A stretch of DNA of 64,000 nt from Allantophomopsis cytisporea (Eukaryota > Ascomycota > Leotiomycetes > Phacidiales > Phacidiaceae): NCBI GenBank assembly GCA_024752435.1, contig CP103037.1, positions 2,356,001 to 2,420,000 on the forward strand. Direction: 5' to 3'. The stretch's first letter is position 1. The number at the start of each line of letters is the position of its first letter. Both the position numbers and the translations under genes were made by a program. This document shows, piece by piece, positions 34,263 through 45,937 of the stretch. The notes below the pieces were generated by a model. The model was not told where the DNA came from, ran no database searches, and worked only from the letters and a program-made list of their open reading frames with translations.

Positions 34263-35928
34263 TGTTGAGAGACTTTACGATCTTCCACCCCAAACTGGCT
34301 GTTAAACATAAAGTTCTTTTGAAACTGGGAACCACTTTCGGGTCTGATATTAGCATCCAATCTCATAATTCCTCTAGGCTTCCAAAGTCTCACGTTAAAT
34401 CGCAAAAAATGGAAGAGTCGTTTGAACATATTGATAAATTGAACTTCTACTGATATGACACCCTGTTTCAAGAAAGATGTAATCGGACGGCATGATTCCT
34501 GAAGCCTTGATCAAGAAGCTGGACACAATCTCACAGATCATCCAGTCCTTATTGATGAAAGTCGAGGGAGCAAAAGAAAGACGACTTTGATTTTATCGTT
34601 TTTTTTCTATGACTGTCTTCCTTAAAACTCGAATACCACACGCCTTGCATTGATATGTTTATAATCCTCGATCTCTTATATCGGAGTTGCTTCTAGACCC
34701 GTCTTATAAACAAAGGAGATTGCAAGCTCTCAAGTTTCTCGCTTGAACATGGATCTCGCATCTAAATCCTCTAATTTCGTGTGATTGTAGCGGAGAAGAG
34801 TACGTGATAACTTCCATTTCTAGTAGGAGCTTGAGTAGTTTTCATGCTTTCACATTATACTATGTTCGAGACGTCGACTTTGCTTGAAGACTCATTCTGA
34901 GCTCTCAAATGTTCTGATCAGTTTAAGTCTCGTCTCATACTTGAATCGCTGTACATTTAATGATCCTGAACTTCGCAGTGATTTATCGTACGTTGAGGGT
35001 GCTGGTGTATCTGCTGCCTTTGACTACAATACAAATGAAACTCTATTGGCTGTTCTGCAAAACTACATCTCAAGAATCAGTACTTGTGTTCACCTTAGAT
35101 AGGCAGAAACTGCACAGCGTTCAAGTCTTCATACTAATCTGATTACATGTTTGGTGGCAAGTATTTGCTGATAATCTAATCATAATGCCCATACCATGAG
35201 CGAGACTTGCACTTGACCTAAATCTCAGCCTCACCGCCAACAACATCTTCATCATCATTTCACGTTCACTCGTCATTACCATCAATGAACATAATTGCCT
35301 AATTGATACAAGTATAAGTATCCCAATCTTCTACGCTTTATCTCTTCCTCTGTTCCTCTTCTCCGTTACAACACCATTTGCGCCATCCTTACCACTTCCA
35401 CCTCATCTAATCTCGACAAGAAACATCGCATCAGCTTTCCCTGAGAACAACTACAACGATTTACCTCTTTATTGTGTTTCATATTTAATAAAGATACAAG
35501 CACCCCATTCCTTCCTATCATCTTCTCTTCTCCGTACCTTGATCAACCCCTCGCCTCTAATCCCCGTCTGAGTGAGATTCAACGGATCAAGAACACCCAT
35601 ATATCGCCGCTCTTATCAGAGTAAGTCACCATAATATACCATCTCCGAACATCTCTGTGATCATTTACTCATACTATATCAAAAGCTATGTAGCTTGGAT
35701 CACCCCAACGACTGTTACGCAACCACGACTGATCTGAAGATCATTATAACAGCGCTTGCTCCAGGAATCATCTTTATCTCAACACTTTGATCCATCTTCT
35801 ATTTGACCTGGCTCGAGTATCGCTACGAGCTATACGGGTTGGTTTACCCTTACAGTGACTGAACTCACATTCAATTTAGTATTCTCCATCTTTATCCATC
35901 TTCAGTCCTCATCGAGACATATATCAAA
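34263..35928. other. intergenic region with long pyrimidine-rich leader
   Basis: No coding signal. From about 35220 to 35900 the + strand is dominated by C/T runs, as in long leaders of fungal regulatory genes. A possible leader intron begins GTAAGTCACC at about 35620 and could end before 35690. Short frames at 34884-35142 overlap each other and lack motifs. Confidence 0.4.
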
Positions 35929-38709
35929 ATGTCTACATCCAACTCAGCATCTAGTTCTTGTAGTCCCTCATGGGAGGAAGTAACTCGGCTTCAGGTTCGG
36001 AATGCTGTCCTGGAAACTGATCTTGCGTATGCAAAGAAACAAAAAGAAGATGCCATCAACTCGAGTATGCTCATTATACGCAGCTTTGCTCCACTGATTA
36101 CGCCCCTTGGAGCTTCATCGTCACCCTCATCTCTCCAACAAGACACCCAGAATGACCTCACGAAGATGAGAATGATCGGCAAGTACATGTGCTGTGAGGC
36201 ACGCCATGAAGCTCACCATGAGCTTATCGACACTTACAAACAGGACTTGAAAGATGCCAATGAGAAGATCACAGAAATTCAAGATCTTTGGAAGGAAAGG
36301 CTGGAGAAGTTTCAAGGCGAAAATGATAAACTTCATCAGCAATTGCACGCGGCAGAGCAAGCACCTCAACACGGTTCGATGGTTGCCGAAATCCAATTAA
36401 AAGATAATCTGATTCGCAAGCTGAAAGAAAAGCTCAAAATTGTTAAGAGACATAATGAAAGGTTCAAGGCGAGTGTCGTTTCAGCGTGTGGTACCAAAGT
36501 CCAAGATATCCTCTCCAAGTTATCCATGGTTGAGCTGACGAAGAAGTATGCGGCTATGAATGCAAGATCAGATGAAGTAGATAAGAGCCCTGAAGACTTC
36601 GCAAAGCGTGAAGACGATGTGCCAACTACCGAGAAGCAAACGATTCAAGAGCCTGTCGATAACCTCACACAGTCCCTAATTGGTACTGAGTACACATCTG
36701 CCCCAGACGAGAAAATTAGCTTCATCAATAGCACGGGGACGGTCACAATTGCAGATGGATCTACTCAAGAAGCCATCAACGACTTTTCCAGAGATGCCGA
36801 TATGATTGACTTGGAAGCAATACTTAATGAAGCCCTGGACATCTCTGATGAGTTTCAAGACGCAAGTACTATTATGGAACATAATCACAGCAAAGGACTT
36901 GAAACGACATCTGATATTGACAGCGAAGAGGCCGAAGCTGATGGCACGGCGACTGAGCAGATAAGAGCTACGCGGCCTACTGAATCTGTTCCTAACGTTC
37001 TTTCAGTTGGCATTGACGTATCCAAGCTGGTTCCTACTCCCCAAAGTTACAACTCAACTTCCGGACCGCCGGAGGAAGAACATCTCTCAGTCGAAGCTCG
37101 TTGGAAAATTTACTCACGCCCGCAAGCCCCACGTCGCTACAGGTGCGGCGATTTCGTCGATCCCACCTTCGACGCTGACAAGCTCTGGTACGACCCGCCT
37201 GAAACAGAGGAGCATCCGAACCGCGCGGTCTTGATTTCCAACCTCCCTACCAGCGTCACAATCGGCGAAGTTCTTGATCGTGTCCGTGGTGGAATGATTC
37301 TTGAAGCCTATCTCGCTCCATCAAGCCGCCTCATTGGTTGTAACTCCGCATACATCCGCTTCCTCCATGGCACCTCCGCTGAGCGTTATACCGACTTCTG
37401 TGGAAGATATCTTCAGCGATTCGGAGGAAAAGTTGCAAGTGTTGAGCTGATTCCTACTCCTACACACCTATGCCCTCCATCACGCTGGCGCGGTATCAAG
37501 CACTTCAATCAGAGTCGAGTTCTTGAAATCAGGAGTATCCCGAGTGATATCACTATTAGGGATATGAAGTGTGACATCGTTGCTTGCAGTCCCAATGGTG
37601 CTCCGCAGAAGTACTACGAGATGCTGTTTGTTGGGGAGGATGAGCAGAGAAAACTGAAAATCTTTTGCAACAGTGTAGAGAGAGCCGTGGAATTGATGCG
37701 AAACATGAAGCAAGCCGCTGAGATGAGCGGTCTTAGTATTACATTTGGAGAGGACCCTTGCGGGAACTGGGTTGAGGAGCTAATTAGGTAAAGTTGAACG
37801 ATATGGCAATGTTTGGTACAGAAGAATTGCTGACATTTGTTTAGTTCTTCGCAGGAGACCCCAGGCTACGAAAGTGACGAAGGTATTAAAATAACATCGG
37901 GAACTCATGGTGAACCACCTTCTAGCCACGCAGTTACTCACATTGAAGACAACAATCCCACATCTATTCCAGAATATCCATTGACTCAACCAACAACTTC
38001 GTCACCCAACACATCGAATTCCATCTCCTGGGCAGATGAAGTGATCGAGGTAACCGAGACCGGTAATTTAACTTCCAAAAAGTTAAGTTCAGACGCAGAA
38101 ATGCTATCCAACACCTCCATCAAAACCCCCCGCAAAACTCCAGGTAGCCCTACTGCAAGAAGATACGTCACAAACATACCTCGTCTCGACAAGAGCATTG
38201 ACACTCACCGCCCCAAAGCGCCATCTAAGCTTCGTACATCGTTCAGCATAGAAGACCTCTCATCTGAACATGAGATGGATGAACGCAAGGCAGGAGAAAA
38301 ATCCACTGATGAAAGCTCTGAGATTATGAGTGACGACATTGATGGCAATAGTCAAACTCAGAAAATTGACGAGGGTCACACTCCACTTACCCCGTTGGCC
38401 ATATCACTTCCACCTAGTCCACCTGACGTCGAGCAGACCTCTGACAGCTTCATCACCATCTCTGAGGCTCACTCGGCTAGAAGTGACAACGAGAACAAGG
38501 AAAATACGCCTCCTCGACGTGGAATAGCTCATGCAACCACCGGCACCAAGCTGGCTATGCATGCAAATGATGTTGAAAGTGTAAGTGAACTTCTTCATTA
38601 ACATAATGGGTAAATAACTAATGAGATTCAGACCACAGACACAGAAACTGGACGCGATGGTGAGAATCTGGAGGTTGGTCCAGCTGGCAAAAGTGGTGTT
38701 CACTTGTGA
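35929..38709 (+). CDS. coiled-coil protein with two RRM-like domains, 890 aa
   Basis: Three exons fit in phase: 35929-37787, 37845-38580 and 38632-38709. The start has a strong context (AAAATGTC). Residues about 14-45 and 85-185 are heptad-like and rich in Lys, Glu and Leu, predicting coiled coils. A long acidic Ser/Thr-rich region follows. Residues about 432-500 (RAVLISNLPTSVTIGEVLDRV ... SAYIRFLHGTSAERYTDF) look like an RNA-recognition motif with an RNP2-like LISNLP and an aromatic-poor RNP1. Residues about 529-600 (VLEIRSIPSDITIRDMKCDI) look like a second one. The C-terminal third is low-complexity, with Ser/Thr-Pro sites and KTPRKTPGSPTARRY. I do not recognise a named family; a nuclear or RNA-binding role is inference. 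It converges on the chromodomain gene. Confidence 0.75.
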
Positions 38710-39225
38710 GCTTCCCATCCAGATCACCTAGATTATAGGCGAAGTGGATACGCGATATCTCTCTTGAGAACCCGACTATTGCCTGAGTACATTAGTCAAT
38801 CATTTGGATCATCATCAGGGAGAACTAGGAGTATTTTTAGAGAAGTTCATTTGCTATGATGAGTTGGGAACTTGTCTATTTCAAGCGTTGGTTTCAATGC
38901 TAGATGGGATTGGGGCATTTACGGTCACTTCTGTGTTACGAGGATTAGCAAGCATAGATCCTATGGACGCAAATACAATACTCGCGGATGGTTTACTGCC
39001 TTGATTTCTTTTATTGTGACCTGGGTGCTCATTAAAGGACCAACTACTTTGAACGTAATGAAAAGAGATTGTTCATTTGATATCCACAGAAGTAGTTCTG
39101 GAGGTCTGAATGTGACTTAACTTTTTCGAATCATCAATGTTTCTGTAAATTTACTCTAAAGCCTTGAGTCAATGCCATCCTGATGCCTTGCCCATACCCG
39201 GTCATTTGATGTTTCATTATGCCTT
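38710..39225. other. intergenic region between convergent genes
   Basis: About 0.5 kb of 3' flanks between the coiled-coil/RRM gene and the chromodomain gene. The frame at 38804-39120 is probably untranslated. Confidence 0.5.
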
Positions 39226-41772
39226 CTAAGACCTGTCCATAGCACCCTTAACCTTCCAAACGCCACCATACCCGTTTCCTAATTCATCATGATCATCATC
39301 ATCATCACGTATAACTCCCGTATCGCTAGCTTCATCATCAGCTAGTTCACCCATTGCCGGGGTCAGCACGGCTCTGTCTTCTTCAAATGACTCCAGAATC
39401 GCAAGCTGTTGTCGCTTCATAGCCTTCGACTGAGCATTTGACATACTGTATGCTTTTGGCTTTTCCAGACCTGTGCCTAGATTTGGATCAAACATTTGAC
39501 CCGGGTACTGATCAGCTTCGGATTCTGACACAAGGTTGACGATATTTTCAACTCGTTGCTTGGGGAGATATCTGTGTGGCTTCGGACTCTCAATCGCGAT
39601 TAGGTCCTTGGAGACATTGCCTTTGTCGACACTAGAATGAGAGTCTCGAGCTGGGACAGGAGATACCTTTAGACGCCCGGCACTAGCATTCTTCGCCTCA
39701 CCAAAAGATTGTCCAGCCGGAAGTGGTGTTACCTTCTGGTGACGAAATGGAGATAAAAGGCCACGTTTGAACGCAGCAGTACCTTGTTCTTCATTGCTCG
39801 ATACTGTCTCCAGAACCACATCCTCCATCTCGATGTTTAGATCGACATCTCCAGCCGTATTTGTAATCTCCATAGCATTATCCCAGGATTGATGCTTCTC
39901 ATAATGAGAATCAATCGGAGCTTCATCAGCAGCTCCATCATATCCCACAGCGGAACCTTCATTTGCTTCGTCACTACTGCTAGATGGAGCGAGCATCTTA
40001 TTTCTGAAGTAGTCTTCGCGCACAGACTCGTCTATGTTATAGTCCGGTTCCCACGAGGGGTCCCAAGAACCCTTCCAGTCAACCAGAAAGAAGCGTACAC
40101 TCTTGCCATTCTTCTTACGCATCTCATCCCCTAGAAGACCAGTAATCTCATACTCGGCATTGTCATAAAATTCTGCAAGCTGCTCATCTACGTTAGCTGC
40201 TATTGTCGCCGCTGCTTCATCCTGTTGTCGCTGTTTCTTCTTTTTCTTGTCCTTTCTTCCAGATTTCTCGGCCTCCTTCTGTTTAGTGTCTTTCTCCTTC
40301 ATGTTCATGATGTTCTCTTTTCGGCGGTTTACGCTTGTGATGAAGGGATTTGGTGAGTTAGACACGACGCTTATATCGGGTCTTAGGGAGCTTGAAGAGG
40401 TACGGTGGCCGCTTGAAGCTTGCGACAACAGCTGGGCAGAGGGACTCGAGGTTCGACTCTGTGTAGAAAGTCTGGTAGACCGCCTGATAGGAAGAGTGTC
40501 ATCGAAAAGTGAATCTCTTGAAATAGACCGTGACCGACGTTTCGAGTGACGACTAGCAGAAGGTGAATCGTGCATAGAGGAATGTCGGCTTTGTTCGCGC
40601 TCACGTCGCTCGAGAATTGGCGTGATAACTTGGTCGTGAATTGATTTCCGACGAGATTGATTAGTACTTGGGGTAGAGGGAGAGGTATTGAAGATACCCT
40701 GCTTCCTTTTGGGAGTAGTTACAACCAAAGAACGACTAGCGGCTTGAGTATGGTTAGCCATTTCGAGCTCATCCTCAGTCTCATCCTCATCGATGACTTG
40801 AGGATCGCCATTCTTTTGACCTGATTTTGAACTTGAAGTGATACTCTTTGCGTCGTTTGGCTTGGTAGCTTTGTTATGTCCCTTGGCCGAAGGGCGTCTA
40901 GGTCTGTTCATACCCTCTGTCTCAAGCATGGACGTGTTCTCATCATCAGACAAAGCCACTTGCGAACGTTGTGAGGATCGAAATGCGGCCGACAGGGAAG
41001 GTTGCTCACTTCCTTTTCGACTCTTCATGCTGTGACTATCGACATCATCATCAGCCACTACCTGCATGTCCTTTTCATGACTGTTCTGCTTAGAGAACTT
41101 GCGACGTTTCTGTCCATGATGTTCCGAGGCAGCCAATTCAACACTGGATTCGGCATCTGCACGTCTACCCACAAACATAGGATTCCCTCCAAGCTCATAT
41201 TCCTCATCTGAAAGTGCATGCTTGCGTTTGTCCTCGTTCTGAGCACCTTGTCTTCGCGAAGTATGGGCTTGTTTCTCGAGTGCGGATTGTACTTTGCTAA
41301 GCTTCTTGTGCTTTCGTCGCTGCTTTTCCTCCTCTTCTTCAGCTCGTTTCACCGCCAAATTGTAGTTGAAGTCTTCGAGAGTCTTCTGCGACACGTAATT
41401 GTACACTTCGTGCTGTCGAACGATATGTCGCTGTATAGGATTGTATGTTCCCGTTGGATCAACAATGTAGACCTCCTCCTTGTTGTACACGACCTTGTCA
41501 TGAATGACACCTCTCATCTTGTGTTCCGGCATGATGTGCATTGGTAGAAGAGGTGGTCCACATCCTCGTCGATATATGGGTTTGATCTTGACTTCGGTCC
41601 CAAGGTTAACGCTGGTCAAAGAGAGCATGTGGAATTGCGTGGCATTTGTAGGAGTTGTGAATGTAAAACAGACCGTGGCCGGGATTGGTTTCAATCTGAT
41701 TACTTTGGGGACCAATAGGAGAGAGTTGAAGGGAATGTGATTAGTGGTAGTCGTTGTAAAATCATTTACCAA
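39226..41772 (-). CDS. chromodomain protein, 848 aa
   Basis: Single-exon frame on the minus strand. An N-terminal domain of about 130 residues (LLLVPKVIRLKPIP ... GTYNPIQRHIVRQHEVYNYV) looks folded but is not recognised. It is followed by a charged helix (residues about 138-165, EEEEEKQRRKHKKLSK) and 350 residues of Ser/Arg/Lys-rich disordered sequence. Residues about 538-590 form a chromodomain: YEITGLLGDEMRKKNGK, then VRFFLVDWKG and SWDPSWEPDYNIDESV, with the aromatic positions Tyr, Trp and Trp that make a methyl-lysine cage. The C-terminal 250 residues are low-complexity and acidic at the end. It is not HP1 (no recognisable chromo-shadow domain) and not Chp1-like by size alone. A nuclear chromatin reader is the reasonable inference. 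Confidence 0.82.
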   Translation of the reverse strand: MVNDFTTTTTNHIPFNSLLLVPKVIRLKPIPATVCFTFTTPTNATQFHMLSLTSVNLGTEVKIKPIYRRGCGPPLLPMHIMPEHKMRGVIHDKVVYNKEEVYIVDPTGTYNPIQRHIVRQHEVYNYVSQKTLEDFNYNLAVKRAEEEEEKQRRKHKKLSKVQSALEKQAHTSRRQGAQNEDKRKHALSDEEYELGGNPMFVGRRADAESSVELAASEHHGQKRRKFSKQNSHEKDMQVVADDDVDSHSMKSRKGSEQPSLSAAFRSSQRSQVALSDDENTSMLETEGMNRPRRPSAKGHNKATKPNDAKSITSSSKSGQKNGDPQVIDEDETEDELEMANHTQAASRSLVVTTPKRKQGIFNTSPSTPSTNQSRRKSIHDQVITPILERREREQSRHSSMHDSPSASRHSKRRSRSISRDSLFDDTLPIRRSTRLSTQSRTSSPSAQLLSQASSGHRTSSSSLRPDISVVSNSPNPFITSVNRRKENIMNMKEKDTKQKEAEKSGRKDKKKKKQRQQDEAAATIAANVDEQLAEFYDNAEYEITGLLGDEMRKKNGKSVRFFLVDWKGSWDPSWEPDYNIDESVREDYFRNKMLAPSSSSDEANEGSAVGYDGAADEAPIDSHYEKHQSWDNAMEITNTAGDVDLNIEMEDVVLETVSSNEEQGTAAFKRGLLSPFRHQKVTPLPAGQSFGEAKNASAGRLKVSPVPARDSHSSVDKGNVSKDLIAIESPKPHRYLPKQRVENIVNLVSESEADQYPGQMFDPNLGTGLEKPKAYSMSNAQSKAMKRQQLAILESFEEDRAVLTPAMGELADDEASDTGVIRDDDDDHDELGNGYGGVWKVKGAMDRS

Positions 41773-42539
41773 TTGCTTGAGAGTTGCTTAATGTTCACAT
41801 CGCATCGCATGCTACCTCACAGCTTCAATGCGGATCGCTTCCGCAGAAGGCTGTGACTTTGCGCACAGACAGCCGTTGGACTTTCAGCCTTCTATCGATG
41901 ACGGAATTTGGGTTAGCAAAAGGTTGAAAGAATTGAAAATATTATCTTGACTATGAGTGAGTTGTTTGGACATACTGTAGCTGATGTCTTATCAAGATGC
42001 CTTGTGACTGTGGCTGCCCGATGCCTAAGTACCGTGAGGTTAGGTAATGTATGTAGGACATGGAGTTGCTCTGGTGTACACGACCCTGGAGACACATCAT
42101 ATGAGCAGGAAGCCGTACCTTGACAGAAACACAGAGCTTGAGAGGTTGAACTCCATAATGGAAACAACGGACCACTAAATATCGAAGTTTGTTCGGACAC
42201 CATAGCGTCTTTTGACTTCTATGAAAGGTTTCATGATGTAGATCAAGAGCAACTGCTCTTCAAAATCGTGTAGCTGTATATATTTGTGTATCCATTGATA
42301 TTCTAACTCAAAAAGCTTATAACAACTGCATAGTTCTTAGAGCTCTATCACTCAGAATACGCTGAAGGTTCTTAATAATTGCATCACTCTTGATACTTGG
42401 GTACTTCATGATACCTAGGTAGGGAGCCGCGAATCTGAATTCATACTTGTCGCCTGAGGCAGGGGCAGGATCGCGGATGAACGATAGTTCCAAACTTCAT
42501 CATCGAAGCTCTATCACCAAGTTCCTCACAAACACCACA
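41773..42539. promoter_or_regulatory. divergent intergenic region (chromodomain gene / PAM17)
   Basis: About 0.77 kb separating two divergently transcribed genes, so it should hold both promoters. No distinct motif is assigned. Minus-strand frames at 41913-42203 lack support. Confidence 0.45.
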
Positions 42540-43331
42540 ATGGCGAGCCCAGGATCGACTCTACGAACGGCAGCCATGGGCTGTCGCATACAGCCAACGC
42601 TCTTCACCCCATCCACACACATCGCTTTCTTGTCTTCCGCCACACAACCACAATCCTCATCCACGCGATCACAGCTCCAGCAAGCTCATTATAGCTCCAC
42701 CAGCACCGCGAGCACCACCTCCCCCGCCGCCGCAACCCCCGCACCTGGCGGTGAAAAGCTCGACTGGAACAGTTATTTTAAGCTGCGCAAAAGAAGAAGA
42801 TATTGGCAATTGGGTTCCTCTGTTGGAACAACACTTGCAGCTACTGCTGCTGGAGTACAAGTGCTCACGATGCAAGATGTAGAGCCTTTGGTCGGACAAA
42901 TACCTCTTGATCCGCTCATCACCCTTGGACTCATGACAACTGGTTTTGGAGCAGCTGGTTGGCTTATGGGCCCACCCGTGGGAGCAGGAATATTCAACCT
43001 GCTTAACAGCAAGCACAAGGCGGATATTGCTGCGGTTAGTCCTCTTTTTTATTTTATTTTGTTGAGTATTTTGATGATTCTAAGAACAGGACTGATTTCA
43101 TTTATAGAAAGAGAAGGAGTTCTATGCTAGAATCAAGAAGTACCGCGTCGATCCTTCGGCGTCGAGCATGGCAAACCCAGGTATGTAAAGTGCGTCAGTC
43201 ATGATACCATTACTGACGATTCCACAGTTCCAGATTATTATGGTGAGAAGATTGGCTCTGTGCAGGGATACAGACAATGGTTGAAGGATCAGCGAGCATT
43301 TAATAAGAAGCGGGAAGTATTTTTGAAGTGA
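42540..43331 (+). CDS. PAM17: mitochondrial import motor subunit PAM17
   Basis: Inner-membrane component of the presequence-translocase-associated motor (PAM) that works with TIM23 in matrix protein import. Exons 42540-43034, 43108-43180 and 43228-43331 give 223 residues. The chosen ATG (ACAATGG context) starts a Ser/Thr/Arg-rich, acid-poor presequence. In-frame ATGs at 42447 and 42477 would lengthen it. The conserved core begins LDWNSYFKLRKRRRYWQLG, followed by two hydrophobic segments (TTLAATAAGVQVLTM and ITLGLMTTGFGAAGWLMGPPVG). The C-terminal part, FYARIKKYRVDPS then VPDYYGEKIGSVQGYRQWL, is typical of the family. It converges with UBA4, with 219 bases between the stops. Confidence 0.94.
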
Positions 43332-43550
43332 ATGAAGCAAATTACTTTTCTGGGAAAGTCACTCGGGTGATGGGCAATGCATGCGGGTATGGACGGAATG
43401 TACTGTATATATTGGCGTTTACTTCTTGACCTTGTAGCAGTAGGACTGGAAACAGGAAACATATGCCAACACTCCACATCACAGAATATACAAAACGTTC
43501 ATTTCAGTCCAGTTTGCCAGAATGTCATAAAGTGTGACTGTTGAAGTTTC

Positions 43551-45084
43551 TTAATATTCTGGCCAGTCTGGATCAACTCTGGCTTTCCAGGCTTTCAATC
43601 CTCCTCTGATATCACCAACATATCGTCCACTTCCACCCAAACCAGCATCTTTGAATCTCTTCGTTGCGACTTGGGAATCGTTACCGAGTCGACAAACAAC
43701 ATAGATAGGTGAATCATCGGCCAAGTCTTTAGGGATCCAAGCAGGCTTGGTATTCTCCTGATCTCCAAGAGCCCTTGACAGTGATGAGAAAGGAACATTT
43801 ATGCTGCCTTCTAAACTGCAGATATCAAATTGTACTTTTTCCCTAACATCTACCAGCAGGTGCTGCTTCCCAGCTTTCCTAGTCTCATTGTATGATTCCG
43901 CTTCAATCCTCTCCTTGGGTTCGAGCAAGTTGATTGGCGAAGTGACACCACAAAACATGACATAGTCCATACTTCCACTAGTCAAGCTCTCCAAGGACAA
44001 AGTAGCCTCTTCTGAACAGGCAAAGCACTTAGCTCTTCTGGGCCTCAGCTTTATGCTCCTAAATGAAGTAGGTCCATTTGTCGAGAACAGAAGTAAACTT
44101 GGAGGCAATAATGGCTTCTCCTTGACCATTTGTTTTCCGAGCCCAGCAGCAATTACCTTAATTGCTTCTAGTGCTTGTAATACTCCCATGACTCCCACCA
44201 CCGGACCGATGATTCCGCCATCGCCACAGCTCACAACACTCTCTGCTGGCGGAGGCTTCGGGAATACACATCGATAGCAAGGTCCACCAGAGCTGTCACC
44301 AGGGGCCCGCGGGGGGTAGTTCAGGACTGTGAGTTGACCATCTGTCTTTAGCGCAGATGCCGAGACAAGGGGCTTCGATAGAAGTACACATATATCCGAG
44401 ATTAAATAACGAGATGTAGGATGATCTGTACAATCCAATACCAAATCGTATGAAGCTACAATCTCGGGCGCATTAATAGGAGTCAGTCTTCCTGGATGAT
44501 TGACATAAGTGACACTTGGATTCAGGCTGGAATATCAGTACTATCTCCTTGAAAGTAATAATGAACTTACGATTGAAGGTAATCAATAGCACTATCCACT
44601 TTCAACATGTTGGTTTTTTTGGTACTATGCAGTATCTGACGATGAAGATTTGAGGTTTCGACAGTATCACCATCTATGATTCCAAGAGTTCCCACGCCTG
44701 CTCCTGCAAGGTAAGCCGCCGCAGGACATCCCAACCCTCCTGCTCCGATTATCAGCACAGATGCCGCTTTGAGTCGTAGTTGGCCTGCTTCAATCAGTAA
44801 AATACACGTGACAGATAGTAATTTGACAAACCTTCAATCCCAACACTTGGAACGATCATCTGGCGTCCATATCGTTGGTACTCTTCCGAGCTTAAAGGCC
44901 ACTGCTTTTTTATCTGCTCTTGAGATTTCTCAGCTGCATCATTCTGTGACTCGTTTTCTGGAACAGTATCTCCTGTATTTTCTAGCTCAAGTTCTGCAAG
45001 TCGACTCTTCAACTTTGCAAGATTCTCTTCAGCAGTAGATATCTGTTGTCGTAATCTCTCAGCACTGATACTAGCTGCCTCCAT
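43551..45084 (-). CDS. UBA4: UBA4/MOCS3: E1-like adenylyltransferase with rhodanese domain
   Basis: Activates the ubiquitin-like sulfur carrier Urm1 (and MOCS2A-type partners) by adenylation and sulfur transfer, serving tRNA wobble-uridine thiolation, protein urmylation and molybdopterin synthesis. Exons on the minus strand are 45084-44832, 44784-44571 and 44526-43551, for 480 residues. A short coiled coil (residues 5-35) precedes YGRQMIVPSVGIEGQLRLK. The ATP-binding loop GAGGLGCP is at residues 98-105, followed by DGDTVETSNLHRQILH. The zinc-binding pairs CYRC and CFAC are present, and the catalytic-Cys motif appears as VVSCGDGGIIGPVVG. The C-terminal rhodanese domain has the persulfide Cys434 in CRLGNDSQ, as expected for an active sulfurtransferase. 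The acceptor of intron 1 was chosen to give EGQLRLK. SLX9 starts divergently 231 bases away. Confidence 0.95.
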
Positions 45085-45314
45085 TGTTGGTGGTTGACAT
45101 TAAAGTGGTTGGTTCGCTTGATAAGGTACCGGAGGTAGAAATGGTAGCCGATCTAGCATTTCCCCGGATTTTGGCGCCCTTCAAAATTCTAAATGTTCCC
45201 AAAATCTAAACTTACCCAAAATTTCCCGCGACAGTGAAGAGGAACAAACACACAATTTTGCAGGGCCAAGTTCTCAATATCACGTTGAATACAAAAGAAC
45301 ACTAACCAACTACC
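45085..45314. promoter_or_regulatory. compact bidirectional promoter (UBA4 / SLX9)
   Basis: 230 bases separate two divergent start codons, so both promoters must share this stretch. It contains repeated CCAAAAT/CCCAAAAT-like strings (about 45165-45225) that could be shared elements; this is inference. Confidence 0.5.
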
Positions 45315-45937
45315 ATGGTAAGTCCGGTTTACTATTTACATATGCAAAGTTTTCTTTGACACCTTTACAGGCTCCCACTGCACCCAAGAAACGCTCCTCC
45401 ATTCGCGCGAAAACTGCCAAAGCGACAGGAACTTCGGGTTCTGGTCTGGTTGCTCGCCCTCCAGTCTCCCATACCGCTGCGTCCTCTGACTTCGACGATG
45501 GCTTCTCGTCCACTAAAAAAGACAAGCGCACAATCAAGCACTCCGCATTCGTCAATCGCATTGAGAAGGGAAACAAAAAACCTTTGAAGCGCCGTCGCCC
45601 AAGCAAGAAATTGGTAACTACCTTAGAGGGATTGGCGGACGCTTTACCGGATTTCGAGGAGGGAGAGGAGAGGGAGGTGGGGCAGGCAAAGATCAAGCAA
45701 ACTAGTTTGAAGAGTAGACCTGGAGCAACTAAGAGGAGAGAGAAGTTGGAGAAGATGGAGAGAGAACGATTCGGGAAAAATATGGCTCAGCTAGCATCCG
45801 GGAGTGTGAACGTACCTGCTGTCAATACGGCAGAAGGTGCGCCAGAACAGTCGGGGACGTCCAGTCGCTGGGCTGCATTGAGAGGATTTATCTCGCAGAC
45901 GATGGAGCAGAAGCCGGAGTTTGTCAAGAAGGCATAA
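45315..45937 (+). CDS. SLX9: ribosome biogenesis protein SLX9
   Basis: Nucleolar protein needed for 18S rRNA maturation and small-subunit export in yeast. The model has an exon that is just the start codon (ATG, 45315-45317), a 53-bp intron with donor GTAAGT and acceptor TTTACAG, and a second exon 45371-45937, for 189 residues starting MAPTAPKKRSS. The protein is basic, with KKDKRTIKHSAFVNRI, a KRRRPSKKL cluster, the LEGLADALPDF stretch, RPGATKRREKLEKMERERFGKNMAQL, and a C-terminal WAALRGFISQTME. These match the SLX9 family layout and its normal size. No methionine lies in frame at the beginning of exon 2, which supports the spliced start. Confidence 0.88.

Noticed and set aside
42447..42539. 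Longer N-terminus for PAM17 from earlier in-frame ATGs
   Set aside because: The additional residues include acidic ones and spoil the presequence; the ATG at 42540 has the best context. The choice remains uncertain.
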